Shown here piece by piece: positions 56,049 to 64,000 of a stretch of DNA of 64,000 nucleotides. Positions within the stretch are counted from its first letter, which is position 1; each line of letters starts with the position of its first letter. The notes beneath the pieces were generated by a model, which made no database searches, had not been told where the DNA came from, and worked only from the letters and a program-made list of their open reading frames with translations. Source of the stretch: Erythrobacter sp. (GTDB lineage: Bacteria; Pseudomonadota; Alphaproteobacteria; Sphingomonadales; Sphingomonadaceae); the NCBI GenBank assembly GCA_009993605.1, contig JAACTB010000011.1:1-64000 (forward strand). The letters are read 5' to 3'. Position numbers and translations under genes: made by a program.

Positions 56049-58775
56049 ATGAAATCCCAGTTCGCGTCGCTGCGCGTGCTTGCCCTGCTCGGGGCCGGTG
56101 CGGCTCTGGCTCCCCAGGCCGCCTTCGCCCAAAATCAGGCGTCGGAAAGCCAACTCGAAAATGCCGATGTCGAGGATAACGCAGTCATTATCGTGACGGC
56201 GCAGGGCCGCGCGCAGGTGCTGGCCGACGTGCCGGTCGCCGTCTCCGCGGTTTCTGGCGAGACCTTGCAGAATTCGGGCACCAGCGACATTCGCGAACTG
56301 AATCAGGTCGCCCCTTCGCTCCTCGTCTCCTCGACGGGCAACGAAGCGAATGGATCGGCGCGTATCCGCGGCATCGGTACGGTGGGTGACAATCCCGGCC
56401 TCGAAAGCTCGGTCGCGGTGTTCGTCGACGGGGTCTATCGCTCGCGTTCGGGCAGCGCGCTCTCCGAGCTCGGCCCGCTCGACCGGGTCGAAATCCTGCG
56501 CGGGCCGCAGGGCACGCTCGGCGGCCGCAACGCGTCTGCCGGCCTGATCAGCATCTACACCGCCCCGCCCGAATTCCAGTTCTCGGGCTACGGCGCGTTC
56601 ACGTACGGGAATTACGACGCGATTAAGGCCGAAGGCGGCGTCAACGTGCCGCTCGGCGATACGATCGCGGCGCGCGTGGACGGCGTCTATTTCAAGCGTG
56701 ACGGCTTCTACACCGACGTCGTCAACGATGTGAAGATCAACAACCGCGACCGGTATCTGGTGCGCGGGCAGCTGCTGTTCGAACCGACCGAGGATCTGAC
56801 CTTCCGCCTCGTCGGCGATTATTCGAAGAAGGACGAGGCGTGCTGTACCGCGACCTTCGTACAGCCCGATTTCGCGCCGCTCGCGCGCGTCTCGCCCGGC
56901 CTCGACCCGTTCACGCGCCCGGTCGGCGGTTCGCCCGCGCTGACCAGCCCCGGCAACCCGATCACCAACATTCTGCTGGGTCTCGGCCAGAACCGCAATG
57001 CCTTTACCCAGTCGACCTTCGACCGCGATGTCTACATCACGCCCGGTCGCACCTATGAAGGCGAGACCGAGGATTACGGGATTTCGGGCGAGCTGAACTG
57101 GGATTTCGGCAATGTCTCGCTGACCTCGATCACCGGCTATCGCGAATATTCGAACTTCCAGGGTTCGGACACCGATTACACCCAGGTCGACCTGCTCTAT
57201 CGCGCGCCCAACGAATTCGGCGGCGCGCGGGCCTTCGAGACCTTTACCCAGGAACTGCGCCTGGCGGGCACGGTCTTCAACGATCGGCTCGACTGGCTGG
57301 TCGGCGGTTATTACGCCAATGAAGATCTGACGGTTAAGGACAATCTGCGGTTCGGTACGCAATACGGCACCTTCGCCAATTGCCGTATCGCTCTCGCGAT
57401 CAACCCCGCGCTCGCCAATCCGGGTGCCACCAACTGCTTCGGCCCCAATATCGCGGCGCTGACGCTCGCGAATGGCGGTGCTGGCGCCTTCGGCCCTGCG
57501 ACGCCGCTGATCGTGGGTGCGATCAACAATCTCGCCCAGGTCCGCGATCGCGGTTCGACCGGCGACCAGTACAATCAGAACAGCGAAAACTTCGCGCTGT
57601 TCACGCACAACATCCTGCACATCACCGACAATATCGATCTGACGCTGGGCCTTCGTTACACCAACGAAACCAAGACGCTGGACGCGACCTTCGGCAATGA
57701 CAACGTGTTCTGTCCGGCCAACCGCGCCCTGCTGCGTCCGCTGCTCACCAACCCGGCGCTGGGCGGTCTGGCCGGTGGCCTCTTGGCCCTGTCCTGCCAG
57801 GGGAATTCGACCTCCGAGCTCAACGGCGTCTCGATCGCCGACGAGCGCGACGAGGACGAATTCACCGGCACCGCGATCCTGAGCTGGAAGCCGACCGACG
57901 ATTTGATGACCTACGCGTCCTATTCGCGCGGGTACAAGGCGGGCGGCTTCAACCTCGATCGCTCGGCGCTGTCGAACCCAGTGCTGTTCAACGCCGCCGC
58001 GATCAATCCGTCGGTCCTGCAATTCGCCGAAGAGACGGTGAACGCCTACGAAGTCGGTGCGAAATACTCGACCCGCGAATTCGGCGTCAGCGTCGCGGCG
58101 TTCCGCCAGGAATTCACCAATTTCCAGTTGAACACCTTCAACGGCTCGGTCTTCCTGGTGCAGAACGTCAATTCCTGTGACGACGATCTGGGCGGTGCCG
58201 ATCGCGATGCCAGCGCAGCGACCGGGGCCTGCAACCCCGATGCGGTGGCTCCGGGCGTGATCGCGCAGGGTATCGAAGTGGAAGCGACGGTCAATCCGGC
58301 CACCGATCTGGGCTTCACCTTCGGCTTCACCTATTCGGACACCAGCTACGAGAACAATCTGATCGGGAACGACAGCGGCGTGCCGCTCGACCCGGCGCTG
58401 CGCCTCCTGCCGAACGACAATCTGTCGAACGCGCCGGAGATCGTGGCGACCTCCTCGGTCACCTGGACCCCGCCGCTTGGCAATAGCGGGATGGAAGGCC
58501 TGGTCTTCTTCAACGTCCGCCTGACCAGCGACTACAACACCGGTTCGGACCTGCTCTACGGCAAGGAACAGGACGGGTTTGCGATCGTGAACGGTCGTAT
58601 CGGTGTCACCAACATCGCGGATCGCTTCGCGGTGGAAGGCTGGGTGCAGAACCTGTTCGACGTGGATTACACGCAGGTCGCGTTCAACACCCCGTTCGTG
58701 GCGCCGCAGCAGACCTATTCGGCCTTCCTCGCCGAACCGCGGACCTACGGCATCACGGTGCGCGGCAAGTTCTGA
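56049..58775 (+). CDS. TonB-dependent outer-membrane receptor
   Basis: The 908-residue receptor has a signal peptide (MKSQFASLRVLALLGAGAAL, cleavage near AFA), a TonB box-like VIIVTAQGR, the plug domain (ADVPVAVSAVSGETLQNSG to LDRVEILRGPQGTLGGRNASAG) and a barrel whose last residue is F. This SusC-unrelated, sphingomonad-type subfamily takes up siderophores, plant compounds or polymer fragments; the ligand is unknown. Two Cys pairs occur in extracellular loops (EACCTATF and NSCDDDLGG...GACNPD). AGGAGAG precedes the ATG at proper spacing. No cognate transporter or sensor is adjacent. Confidence 0.88.
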   Translation: MKSQFASLRVLALLGAGAALAPQAAFAQNQASESQLENADVEDNAVIIVTAQGRAQVLADVPVAVSAVSGETLQNSGTSDIRELNQVAPSLLVSSTGNEANGSARIRGIGTVGDNPGLESSVAVFVDGVYRSRSGSALSELGPLDRVEILRGPQGTLGGRNASAGLISIYTAPPEFQFSGYGAFTYGNYDAIKAEGGVNVPLGDTIAARVDGVYFKRDGFYTDVVNDVKINNRDRYLVRGQLLFEPTEDLTFRLVGDYSKKDEACCTATFVQPDFAPLARVSPGLDPFTRPVGGSPALTSPGNPITNILLGLGQNRNAFTQSTFDRDVYITPGRTYEGETEDYGISGELNWDFGNVSLTSITGYREYSNFQGSDTDYTQVDLLYRAPNEFGGARAFETFTQELRLAGTVFNDRLDWLVGGYYANEDLTVKDNLRFGTQYGTFANCRIALAINPALANPGATNCFGPNIAALTLANGGAGAFGPATPLIVGAINNLAQVRDRGSTGDQYNQNSENFALFTHNILHITDNIDLTLGLRYTNETKTLDATFGNDNVFCPANRALLRPLLTNPALGGLAGGLLALSCQGNSTSELNGVSIADERDEDEFTGTAILSWKPTDDLMTYASYSRGYKAGGFNLDRSALSNPVLFNAAAINPSVLQFAEETVNAYEVGAKYSTREFGVSVAAFRQEFTNFQLNTFNGSVFLVQNVNSCDDDLGGADRDASAATGACNPDAVAPGVIAQGIEVEATVNPATDLGFTFGFTYSDTSYENNLIGNDSGVPLDPALRLLPNDNLSNAPEIVATSSVTWTPPLGNSGMEGLVFFNVRLTSDYNTGSDLLYGKEQDGFAIVNGRIGVTNIADRFAVEGWVQNLFDVDYTQVAFNTPFVAPQQTYSAFLAEPRTYGITVRGKF

Positions 58776-58800
58776 TCGGTTTTTCGATTGGAGAGGAGAG

Positions 58801-58826
58801 GGGCGTCCCGCGAGGGGCGCCCTTTT
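58801..58826 (+). terminator. Intrinsic terminator after the TonB receptor gene
   Basis: A 9-bp stem with one G-U pair, GGGCGTCCC and GGGGCGCCC, closes a GCGA tetraloop and is followed by TTTT, 25 bases beyond the stop codon. Confidence 0.8.
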
Positions 58827-58872
58827 CCGTTTGGGGAAGGCAGCGTCCCGTTACTCGCGGATGAGGCGGCAA

Positions 58873-59544
58873 TCAGTCCCGGGGACCGAACAGCGCCGTT
58901 CCCACGCGCACATGCGTCGCGCCGAGCATGATCGCGGTCTCGTAATCCCCGCTCATCCCCATGCTGAGATCGGCCAGTCCGTGATCCATGGCGAGCTTGC
59001 CCAGCAGCGCGAAAAACGGCGCCGGTTCGATATCGGCGGGCGGCAGGCACATCAGCCCGCGCACCGGAATATCGGCCTCGCGCGCAAGCTTTAGCAGGGC
59101 AGGCAAATCGGCGACCGGGCACCCGCCCTTCTGCTTCTCGTCCCCCACATCGACTTGGACGAAGCACGGCACGCGCCGCGCGGTCTTGTCGAACGCCTTG
59201 CCAAGCGCCTTGACGAGGCTCGGCCGGTCGAGCGCGTGGATGCAGTCGAACAGCTCTGCCGCATCCTCAGCCTTGTTCGATTGCAGCTGGCCGATCAGAT
59301 GCAGTTGGGTGTCGGGAAAACGCTCGCGCAGCTCCGGCCATTTCGCCTGCGCTTCCTGCACCCGGTTTTCGCCGAACGCGCGCTGGCCCTGTTCCAGCAG
59401 CGGCAGAATGTCCTCGGCGGAGCGGGTCTTGCTGACCGCGATCAGCGTCACATCGTCGGGCTCGCGGCGAGCGATCTTGCAGGTGTGGGCGATCGTCTCG
59501 CGAACGAGAGCGAGCGGCGTGGAAACGGGGGCGCGTTCGGTCAT
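58873..59544 (-). CDS. yggS: YggS/PLPBP-family pyridoxal-phosphate homeostasis protein
   Basis: The 223-residue protein binds pyridoxal 5'-phosphate through the Lys in LIAVSKTRSAEDI and has FGENRVQEAQAKWPELR, LHLIGQLQSNKAED, and the ending LSMGMSGDYETAIMLGATHVRVGTALFG. Family members keep PLP levels steady and influence amino-acid pools. The ATG at 59544 is divergent from the TenI-like gene, with 21 bases between starts. Confidence 0.94.
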   Translation of the reverse strand: MTERAPVSTPLALVRETIAHTCKIARREPDDVTLIAVSKTRSAEDILPLLEQGQRAFGENRVQEAQAKWPELRERFPDTQLHLIGQLQSNKAEDAAELFDCIHALDRPSLVKALGKAFDKTARRVPCFVQVDVGDEKQKGGCPVADLPALLKLAREADIPVRGLMCLPPADIEPAPFFALLGKLAMDHGLADLSMGMSGDYETAIMLGATHVRVGTALFGPRD

Positions 59545-59565
59545 GGCGCGCGCTATAGCGGCTTG

Positions 59566-60129
59566 GTGACCGCATGCCAGCCTTCCGCCCCCCTGCCGCT
59601 CCTGTGGCTGCTCTCCGATGCGCGCAACGATGCGAGGCTCGAAGAAACGCTCGATCGCCTGCCGCCGGAATCGGGCTTCGTGTATCGGCATTATCACCTC
59701 GACCCGCAGGCGCGCGCTGCCCGGTTTGCGGAACTGGCAGAGCGGGCGCGCAGACATGGCCATCGCGCCATCCTGTCGGGCACCTCCGAACAGGCAAGCG
59801 AATGGGGGGCCGACGGGATCTACGGCGCGCCCTCCCGCCTCAGCCCATCCCGTGCCGGTCTGTTGCGCCTCGCCACGGCGCACGACGCTGCGCAACTGCG
59901 CGAAGCCGAGCGCGCCGGGGCCGATGGCGTCTTTGTGTCGCCGGTCTTTCCCACCCGCTCGCACGAAGGCGGCGCAACGCTGGGCGTCGATGGCTTTCGC
60001 GCGCTCGCGCAGGCGACTGCCCTCCCCGTGATCGCTCTGGGCGGAATGACGCCGGAGCGCGCCACGGCGCTCGATTGGCCGCGCTGGGGCGCGATCGACG
60101 GGCTGAGCCGTTCGCCGAACAGCGCTTGA
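59566..60129 (+). CDS. Thiamine phosphate synthase/TenI-family protein
   Basis: The 187-residue TIM-barrel protein has GVFVSPVFPTRSHEGGATLGVDGFRAL (phosphate-binding loop) and the ending VIALGGMTPERA, matching the ThiE/TenI superfamily. The early substrate-pocket residues are weak and it is shorter than typical ThiE (about 210), so it may be a TenI-like regulator or aromatase rather than a true thiamine-phosphate synthase. GTG at 59566 is the likely start. It is divergent from yggS and 68 bases ahead of ftsK. Confidence 0.75.
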   Translation: MTACQPSAPLPLLWLLSDARNDARLEETLDRLPPESGFVYRHYHLDPQARAARFAELAERARRHGHRAILSGTSEQASEWGADGIYGAPSRLSPSRAGLLRLATAHDAAQLREAERAGADGVFVSPVFPTRSHEGGATLGVDGFRALAQATALPVIALGGMTPERATALDWPRWGAIDGLSRSPNSA

Positions 60130-60197
60130 CCTCGGACTCCTGCCCCACTCATAACAGTACCGAGCCGCAAGTGGGGTCGCGGCGGGAAGGATCGACC

Positions 60198-62546
60198 ATG
60201 GCAAGCCAGGCATTGACGGTAACCGACTGGAAGGCCGCCTTCCGGCGTTCGCTGCGGCGCGCCGGTCAGATCGCGGGCGCCGCCGTGCTGAGCATTGCGA
60301 CGCTGTTCCTCGCGCTGTCGCTGGCGAGCTATGCGCAGACCGATCCCAGCCAGTCCACCGCCGCCGCCGATAGCGACATCGCCAATTGGATGGGCTCGAG
60401 CGGCGCCTGGGCGGCGGAACGCGCCCTCTACTGGTTCGGCCTGACCGCCATCCTGCTGCTGCCGCTGCTCTATATTTCCGCACGCCGGTTATGGCGCGGG
60501 ATCGAGACCGACAGTTCGGCCGATGAAGGCCGCTGGTGGCGCCCCTTCGCCATGCTGCTGGCCGCCATGGTCCTGCTCGCCACGGTGCTGGCCTTGATAT
60601 TCGAAGGCAGCGCCAACGGCCTTCCCGCCGGGTTCGGGGGCCTTGCGGGCCTGTTGGGTGCGGGCGGGATCGAGGCGGTGGCGGGCCGGTTCCCCGCGGG
60701 CGCATCGGGCTGGATCATCGCGCTAGCCGGGATCGTCGCGCTGTTCGGCGGGGCGGCGCTGGTCACCCGCGTCTTCGCGATCGACTGGGCGCAATTCCTC
60801 ACGCTCCCCGAATTCATGCACCGCGCCCCGCGCCTCGCGGACAAGCTCGCCGATAGCGACATCCTGCCCCTTCCCCGCCGCAAGGAACGCCGCGCCCGCG
60901 CCGAAGAGGCCGCCGAACCGCTTGCGGAAGAGCCCGCTTCGCCCCGCCGCGCGCCCGAAATTTCCGACCCGACTTCCGCGCCGCGCCGCGCCGAACCTGC
61001 CGCCAAGCCGCGCCAGCGCGACATGTTCGCCCAATACGACCTGCCCAGCCTCGACCTGCTCACCGATCCGGGCGAACAAAAGGTGGCGAAGCTCGACAAG
61101 ATGGCGCTCGAAAGGAACGCCCGCCTGCTCGAAAACGTGCTCGACGATTTCAACGTCAAGGGCGAGATCGTGGCAGTGCGCGCCGGGCCGGTGGTGACCA
61201 TGTACGAATTGGAACCCGCGCCGGGGATCAAGGCCAGCCGGGTCGTGGGCCTAGCCGAAGATATCGCCCGCAACATGTCCGCGATCAGCGCGCGCGTCTC
61301 GCCCATCCCGGGCAAGACCGTGATCGGCATCGAACTGCCCAATGCCGACCGCCAGACGGTCGCCTTCAAGGAATTGGTCGAATCGGAGGATTTCGCGGAG
61401 GCCAAGGGCAGCCTCCCGATGATCCTCGGCAAGGATATCGCGGGCGAACCGATCATCGCCGACCTTGCCGCCATGCCGCACCTGCTCGTCGCGGGCACGA
61501 CCGGATCGGGCAAGTCGGTGGGGCTGAACTGTATTCTGCTGTCGCTGCTCTACCGCTTCACGCCGACCGAGTGCCGCCTGATCCTGATCGATCCCAAGGT
61601 GCTGGAGCTGAAAAGCTACGACGATATCCCGCATCTCCTCTCGCCGGTCGTTACCGAACCGCACAAATCGGTGCGCGCGCTCAAATGGGCGGTGGGCGAG
61701 ATGGAGAAACGCTATCGCATGATGTCGAGCGTGAATTCGCGCAACATCCATTCGTTCAACGAGAAGATCAAAGCCTCGATCGCCAAGGGGGCGCCGCTGG
61801 GCCGCCGCGTCCAGACCGGCTTCGACCCCGAGACGGGGGAGGAGATCTACGAGGAAGAACAGCTCGATTACGAGGTCCTGCCCCAGATCGTGCTGATCGT
61901 CGACGAACTGGCCGATCTGATGGTCACCGTCGGCAAGGAGATCGAAGTGCTGATCCAGCGTCTCAGCCAGAAGAGCCGCGCGGCGGGCATCCACCTGATC
62001 ATGGCGACGCAGCGCCCCTCGGTCGACGTCATCACCGGCGTCATCAAGGCGAACCTGCCGACGCGCATCAGCTTCAAGGTGACCAGCCGGATCGATTCGC
62101 GCACCATTCTGGGCGAACAGGGATCGGAGCAGCTGCTGGGCAAGGGCGACATGCTCTACAAGCCCAACACCGGCGCGATGGTGCGCGTGCACGGCCCGTT
62201 CGTCAGCGACGAAGAGGTCGAGGCGGTGGCCGATCACTGGCGCGGCCAGGGGAGCCCGGATTATGTCGATGCGGTCACCGAGGAGCCCGAAGAAGGCGGC
62301 AGCTTCGGCTTCGACGACGAACTGACGGCGAGCGACGATCCCGAAGAACGCAAATATCGCCAGGCCTGCCAGATCGTGTTCGAGAACCAGAAGGCGAGCG
62401 GATCGTGGCTCCAGCGCCAGATGGGCGTGGGCTACAACACGGCGGCGAAATGGATCGAGCGGATGGAGGGCGAAGGCCTCGTCAGCGGAGCGGATCACGT
62501 CGGGCGCCGCGAGATCTTCCGCGATCGCGACGGGAATCCGATCTGA
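60198..62546 (+). CDS. ftsK: DNA translocase FtsK
   Basis: FtsK links division to chromosome segregation and resolves dimers with XerCD at dif. The 782-residue protein has four N-terminal membrane segments (within residues 25-205), a charged linker rich in Ala, Arg and Glu (about 225-290), the alpha-beta motor with Walker A VAGTTGSGKSVGLN near residue 433, Walker B QIVLIVDELADLMVTVGKE, and a gamma winged-helix domain (about 725-782, SWLQRQMGVGYNTAAKWIERME). The start ATG has AAGGA upstream. It follows a TenI-like gene on the same strand by 68 bases. Confidence 0.96.
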   Translation: MASQALTVTDWKAAFRRSLRRAGQIAGAAVLSIATLFLALSLASYAQTDPSQSTAAADSDIANWMGSSGAWAAERALYWFGLTAILLLPLLYISARRLWRGIETDSSADEGRWWRPFAMLLAAMVLLATVLALIFEGSANGLPAGFGGLAGLLGAGGIEAVAGRFPAGASGWIIALAGIVALFGGAALVTRVFAIDWAQFLTLPEFMHRAPRLADKLADSDILPLPRRKERRARAEEAAEPLAEEPASPRRAPEISDPTSAPRRAEPAAKPRQRDMFAQYDLPSLDLLTDPGEQKVAKLDKMALERNARLLENVLDDFNVKGEIVAVRAGPVVTMYELEPAPGIKASRVVGLAEDIARNMSAISARVSPIPGKTVIGIELPNADRQTVAFKELVESEDFAEAKGSLPMILGKDIAGEPIIADLAAMPHLLVAGTTGSGKSVGLNCILLSLLYRFTPTECRLILIDPKVLELKSYDDIPHLLSPVVTEPHKSVRALKWAVGEMEKRYRMMSSVNSRNIHSFNEKIKASIAKGAPLGRRVQTGFDPETGEEIYEEEQLDYEVLPQIVLIVDELADLMVTVGKEIEVLIQRLSQKSRAAGIHLIMATQRPSVDVITGVIKANLPTRISFKVTSRIDSRTILGEQGSEQLLGKGDMLYKPNTGAMVRVHGPFVSDEEVEAVADHWRGQGSPDYVDAVTEEPEEGGSFGFDDELTASDDPEERKYRQACQIVFENQKASGSWLQRQMGVGYNTAAKWIERMEGEGLVSGADHVGRREIFRDRDGNPI

Positions 62547-62563
62547 TTTCGGGGACCGGACCG

Positions 62564-62995
62564 ATGCGCGATGGCGCGCAGATGCCGATCCTCGCGGGGG
62601 CAGTGCTGTTCCTGCTGGGTCTCATCGAAGGCGGCCTAGTCCAGACCTTCGTCAACCCGCGCATGGCCCTCTCCGCGCATCTCACCGCCGTGCAGAGCGG
62701 CATGGCGCTGATGATCTTCGGGGTCGTCTGGCGCTGGACCGATCTTTCTGCCTTCTGGTCGCTGGTGAGCCGGTGGGGTGTGACGATAGGCACGTATCTC
62801 CTATGGGCCGGACTGACTCTCTCCGCCGCCACGGGCGCGGGCGAAAGCCTGCCGATCGCGGGCGCGGGCTATACCGCCGGGCCGGTGGCACAGACTAGCG
62901 TTTCTGCGCTCGTTCTCGGCGGCAGCGTCGCGATGACGGTGGGCTGGGCGCTGTTCGTGGTCGGGCTGGCGAGGCACCGCGGCGCAAGTCACTGA
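62564..62995 (+). CDS. Four-helix membrane protein, hydroxylaminobenzene mutase-like
   Basis: The 143-residue protein has four hydrophobic segments and starts MRDGAQMPILAGAVLFLLGLIEGGLVQTF. It resembles HabA/HabB-type membrane proteins, in which the family name is based on a nitroaromatic mutase reaction; whether this member does that is not known. GGGGA lies upstream of the ATG. It begins 17 bases after the ftsK stop codon and so is likely co-transcribed. Confidence 0.7.
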   Translation: MRDGAQMPILAGAVLFLLGLIEGGLVQTFVNPRMALSAHLTAVQSGMALMIFGVVWRWTDLSAFWSLVSRWGVTIGTYLLWAGLTLSAATGAGESLPIAGAGYTAGPVAQTSVSALVLGGSVAMTVGWALFVVGLARHRGASH

Positions 62996-63027
62996 CGGCA
63001 CCCCTCGCAAACCCACCAGCAAGGGAT

Positions 63028-63055
63028 TTGACGCTCGCCTCCGCTCCTGTATTAC
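63028..63055 (+). promoter_or_regulatory. Sigma-70-like promoter of the S9 peptidase gene
   Basis: TTGACG (63028-63033) and TATTAC (63050-63055) are separated by 16 bases, giving a start site near 63062 and a leader of about 58 bases. Confidence 0.45.
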
Positions 63056-63080
63056 TCTTGCAACACAGGGCTGCGACAGG

Positions 63081-63105
63081 TGCAGCCTGACATTTGCAGC
63101 CTGAC
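63081..63105 (+). repeat. Tandem 11-bp direct repeat in the S9 peptidase leader
   Basis: TGCAGCCTGAC occurs at 63081-63091 and again at 63095-63105, a 14-base period, just ahead of the ribosome-binding site. Confidence 0.6.
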
Positions 63106-63119
63106 CGGGGGAACCTCAT

Positions 63120-64000
63120 ATGACCATGCTTCGTAAAGCCAGCCTATTCGCTCTTGCCGCGGGGCTGATGTCCGCCGCGCCCGTTGCCAGCCAGGAATCC
63201 TCGATGACCTCACCCGCTTCCCCTGCAAGCACCACTGGACAGGACCTCTCCGCCTATCCGCTGATCGCGCGCGATGCCTTGTTCGGCAATCCCACCCGCG
63301 CCTCTGCGCAGATCAGCCCCGATGGGGAGTATCTGACGTGGCTCGCGCCCAAGGACGGCGTGCTCAACGTCTGGCTCGCCCCCGCCGATAATCCCGATCA
63401 GGCGCGCGCCATCACCGCATCGACGGACCGGCCGATTCCCCAGTATTTCTGGGCGCCGGACGGTAAGAGCGTGCTCTACGTCCAGGACAAGGGCGGGGAC
63501 GAGAATTATCTGCTCTACGGCGTGAACGTCGCGACGGGCGAGGAAACCGTGCTGACCCCGTTCGAAGATACGCGGGTCCAGCTGATCGGCGCCTCGACCA
63601 CGATCAAGGATGCGGTCCTCGTCGGCCTCAACAATCGCGATGCGCGCTTCCACGATGTCTATCGCCTCGATCTCGGCACGGGCGAGCTGACCCAGCTGAT
63701 CGAGAACAATGGCTATGCCGGGTTCATGGCGGACGACAATCTCGATGTGCGCATGGCGATCAGGCCCAACCAGGCGGGCGGCATGGATTTCTTCAAGGTC
63801 ACCGATAACGAGATCGCCGACGAACCGTTCAGCGCCACCGCGATGGAAGATTCGCTGACCACGAATCCGGCCGGTTTCACCACCGACGGCAAGACCATGT
63901 ATTGGTATGACAGCCGGGGGCGGAACACCGCCGCCCTCGTCGCGATGGATGTCGATACGGGCGAGACGCGCGTGATCGCCGAGGACGAGCGCGCCGATAT
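63120..64000 (+). CDS. Prolyl oligopeptidase-family (S9) serine peptidase, 5' part only
   Basis: The frame begins at ATG 63120 with GGGGGAA upstream and runs past the right edge, so only about 293 residues are visible. A signal peptide (SLFALAAGLMSAAPVAS) is followed by a beta-propeller-type repeat region (ASAQISPDGEYLTWLAPKDG, PQYFWAPDGKSVLYVQDKGG, NPAGFTTDGKTMYWYDSRG) typical of S9C/dipeptidyl-peptidase-like proteins. The catalytic domain with the Ser-Asp-His triad would lie beyond the window. It probably degrades peptides in the periplasm. Confidence 0.9.
   Translation, partial: MTMLRKASLFALAAGLMSAAPVASQESSMTSPASPASTTGQDLSAYPLIARDALFGNPTRASAQISPDGEYLTWLAPKDGVLNVWLAPADNPDQARAITASTDRPIPQYFWAPDGKSVLYVQDKGGDENYLLYGVNVATGEETVLTPFEDTRVQLIGASTTIKDAVLVGLNNRDARFHDVYRLDLGTGELTQLIENNGYAGFMADDNLDVRMAIRPNQAGGMDFFKVTDNEIADEPFSATAMEDSLTTNPAGFTTDGKTMYWYDSRGRNTAALVAMDVDTGETRVIAEDERAD

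Overview
The window is chromosomal DNA of a G+C-rich alphaproteobacterium. Gene content and protein style point to Sphingomonadales, most likely an Erythrobacteraceae genus (Erythrobacter, Qipengyuania, Altererythrobacter). The signs are two TonB-dependent receptors, an HWE-family histidine kinase, a short PutA without a DNA-binding domain, an NDUFS6-like CHCC zinc-finger protein, a MidA-type methyltransferase and a leucine-degradation (liu) cluster. This placement comes from reading the sequence, not from a database search. No rRNA, intact tRNA, CRISPR array, insertion sequence or transposase was seen.

Left edge (1-7020): a 45-nt 3' part of a tRNA-Gly(GCC) gene at 38-82, lacking its proper 5' half, is probably an attachment-site end of an element lying to the left. 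Then come a DASS-type anion transporter, a ZnuD-like TonB receptor whose start codon lies in a Zur-like palindrome, and a leftward run of secreted permuted-papain-like protein, dCTP deaminase, saccharopine-dehydrogenase-like reductase and DoxX. 7070-16268: a leftward catabolic series acs-mtnP-glpD-putA (acetate, methylthioadenosine, glycerol-3-phosphate, proline) and a divergent HerA-like ATPase.

16304-19538: the most unusual place. A visibly AT-richer gene encodes an orphan E2 (ubiquitin-conjugating)-like protein with a plausible catalytic cysteine and a C-terminal SEC-C metal-binding motif. It sits next to a hairpin-rich spacer and a class I ribonucleotide reductase large subunit that seems to lack an ATP-cone. 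No E1, JAB protease or ubiquitin-like gene is nearby.

20010-35539: hydrolase, nadB, a proline-rich protein, an ABC ATPase, a CHCC zinc-finger protein, TldD, two small secreted/cytosolic proteins, nth, an old-yellow-enzyme reductase, a second HhH-GPD protein that seems to start at a CTG codon, guaA, an acyl-CoA ligase, a ZIP transporter and sdaA. 35662-40956: gyrB behind a promoter that predicts a leaderless mRNA, an M50-like peptidase and membrane/lipid genes. 40989-44466: a leucine-degradation cluster (ivd, mccB) with an AT-richer TrmH-family RNA methyltransferase embedded through start/stop overlaps. 44599-48981: a translationally coupled set of HWE histidine kinase, lipoprotein, betaine-type ABC ATPase and fused permease/binding protein. 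48985-64000: a DUF2147 protein, midA and lgt, an acyl-CoA ligase coupled to glnD, a second TonB receptor, yggS, a TenI-like protein, ftsK, a four-helix membrane protein and the start of an S9 peptidase cut off by the right edge.
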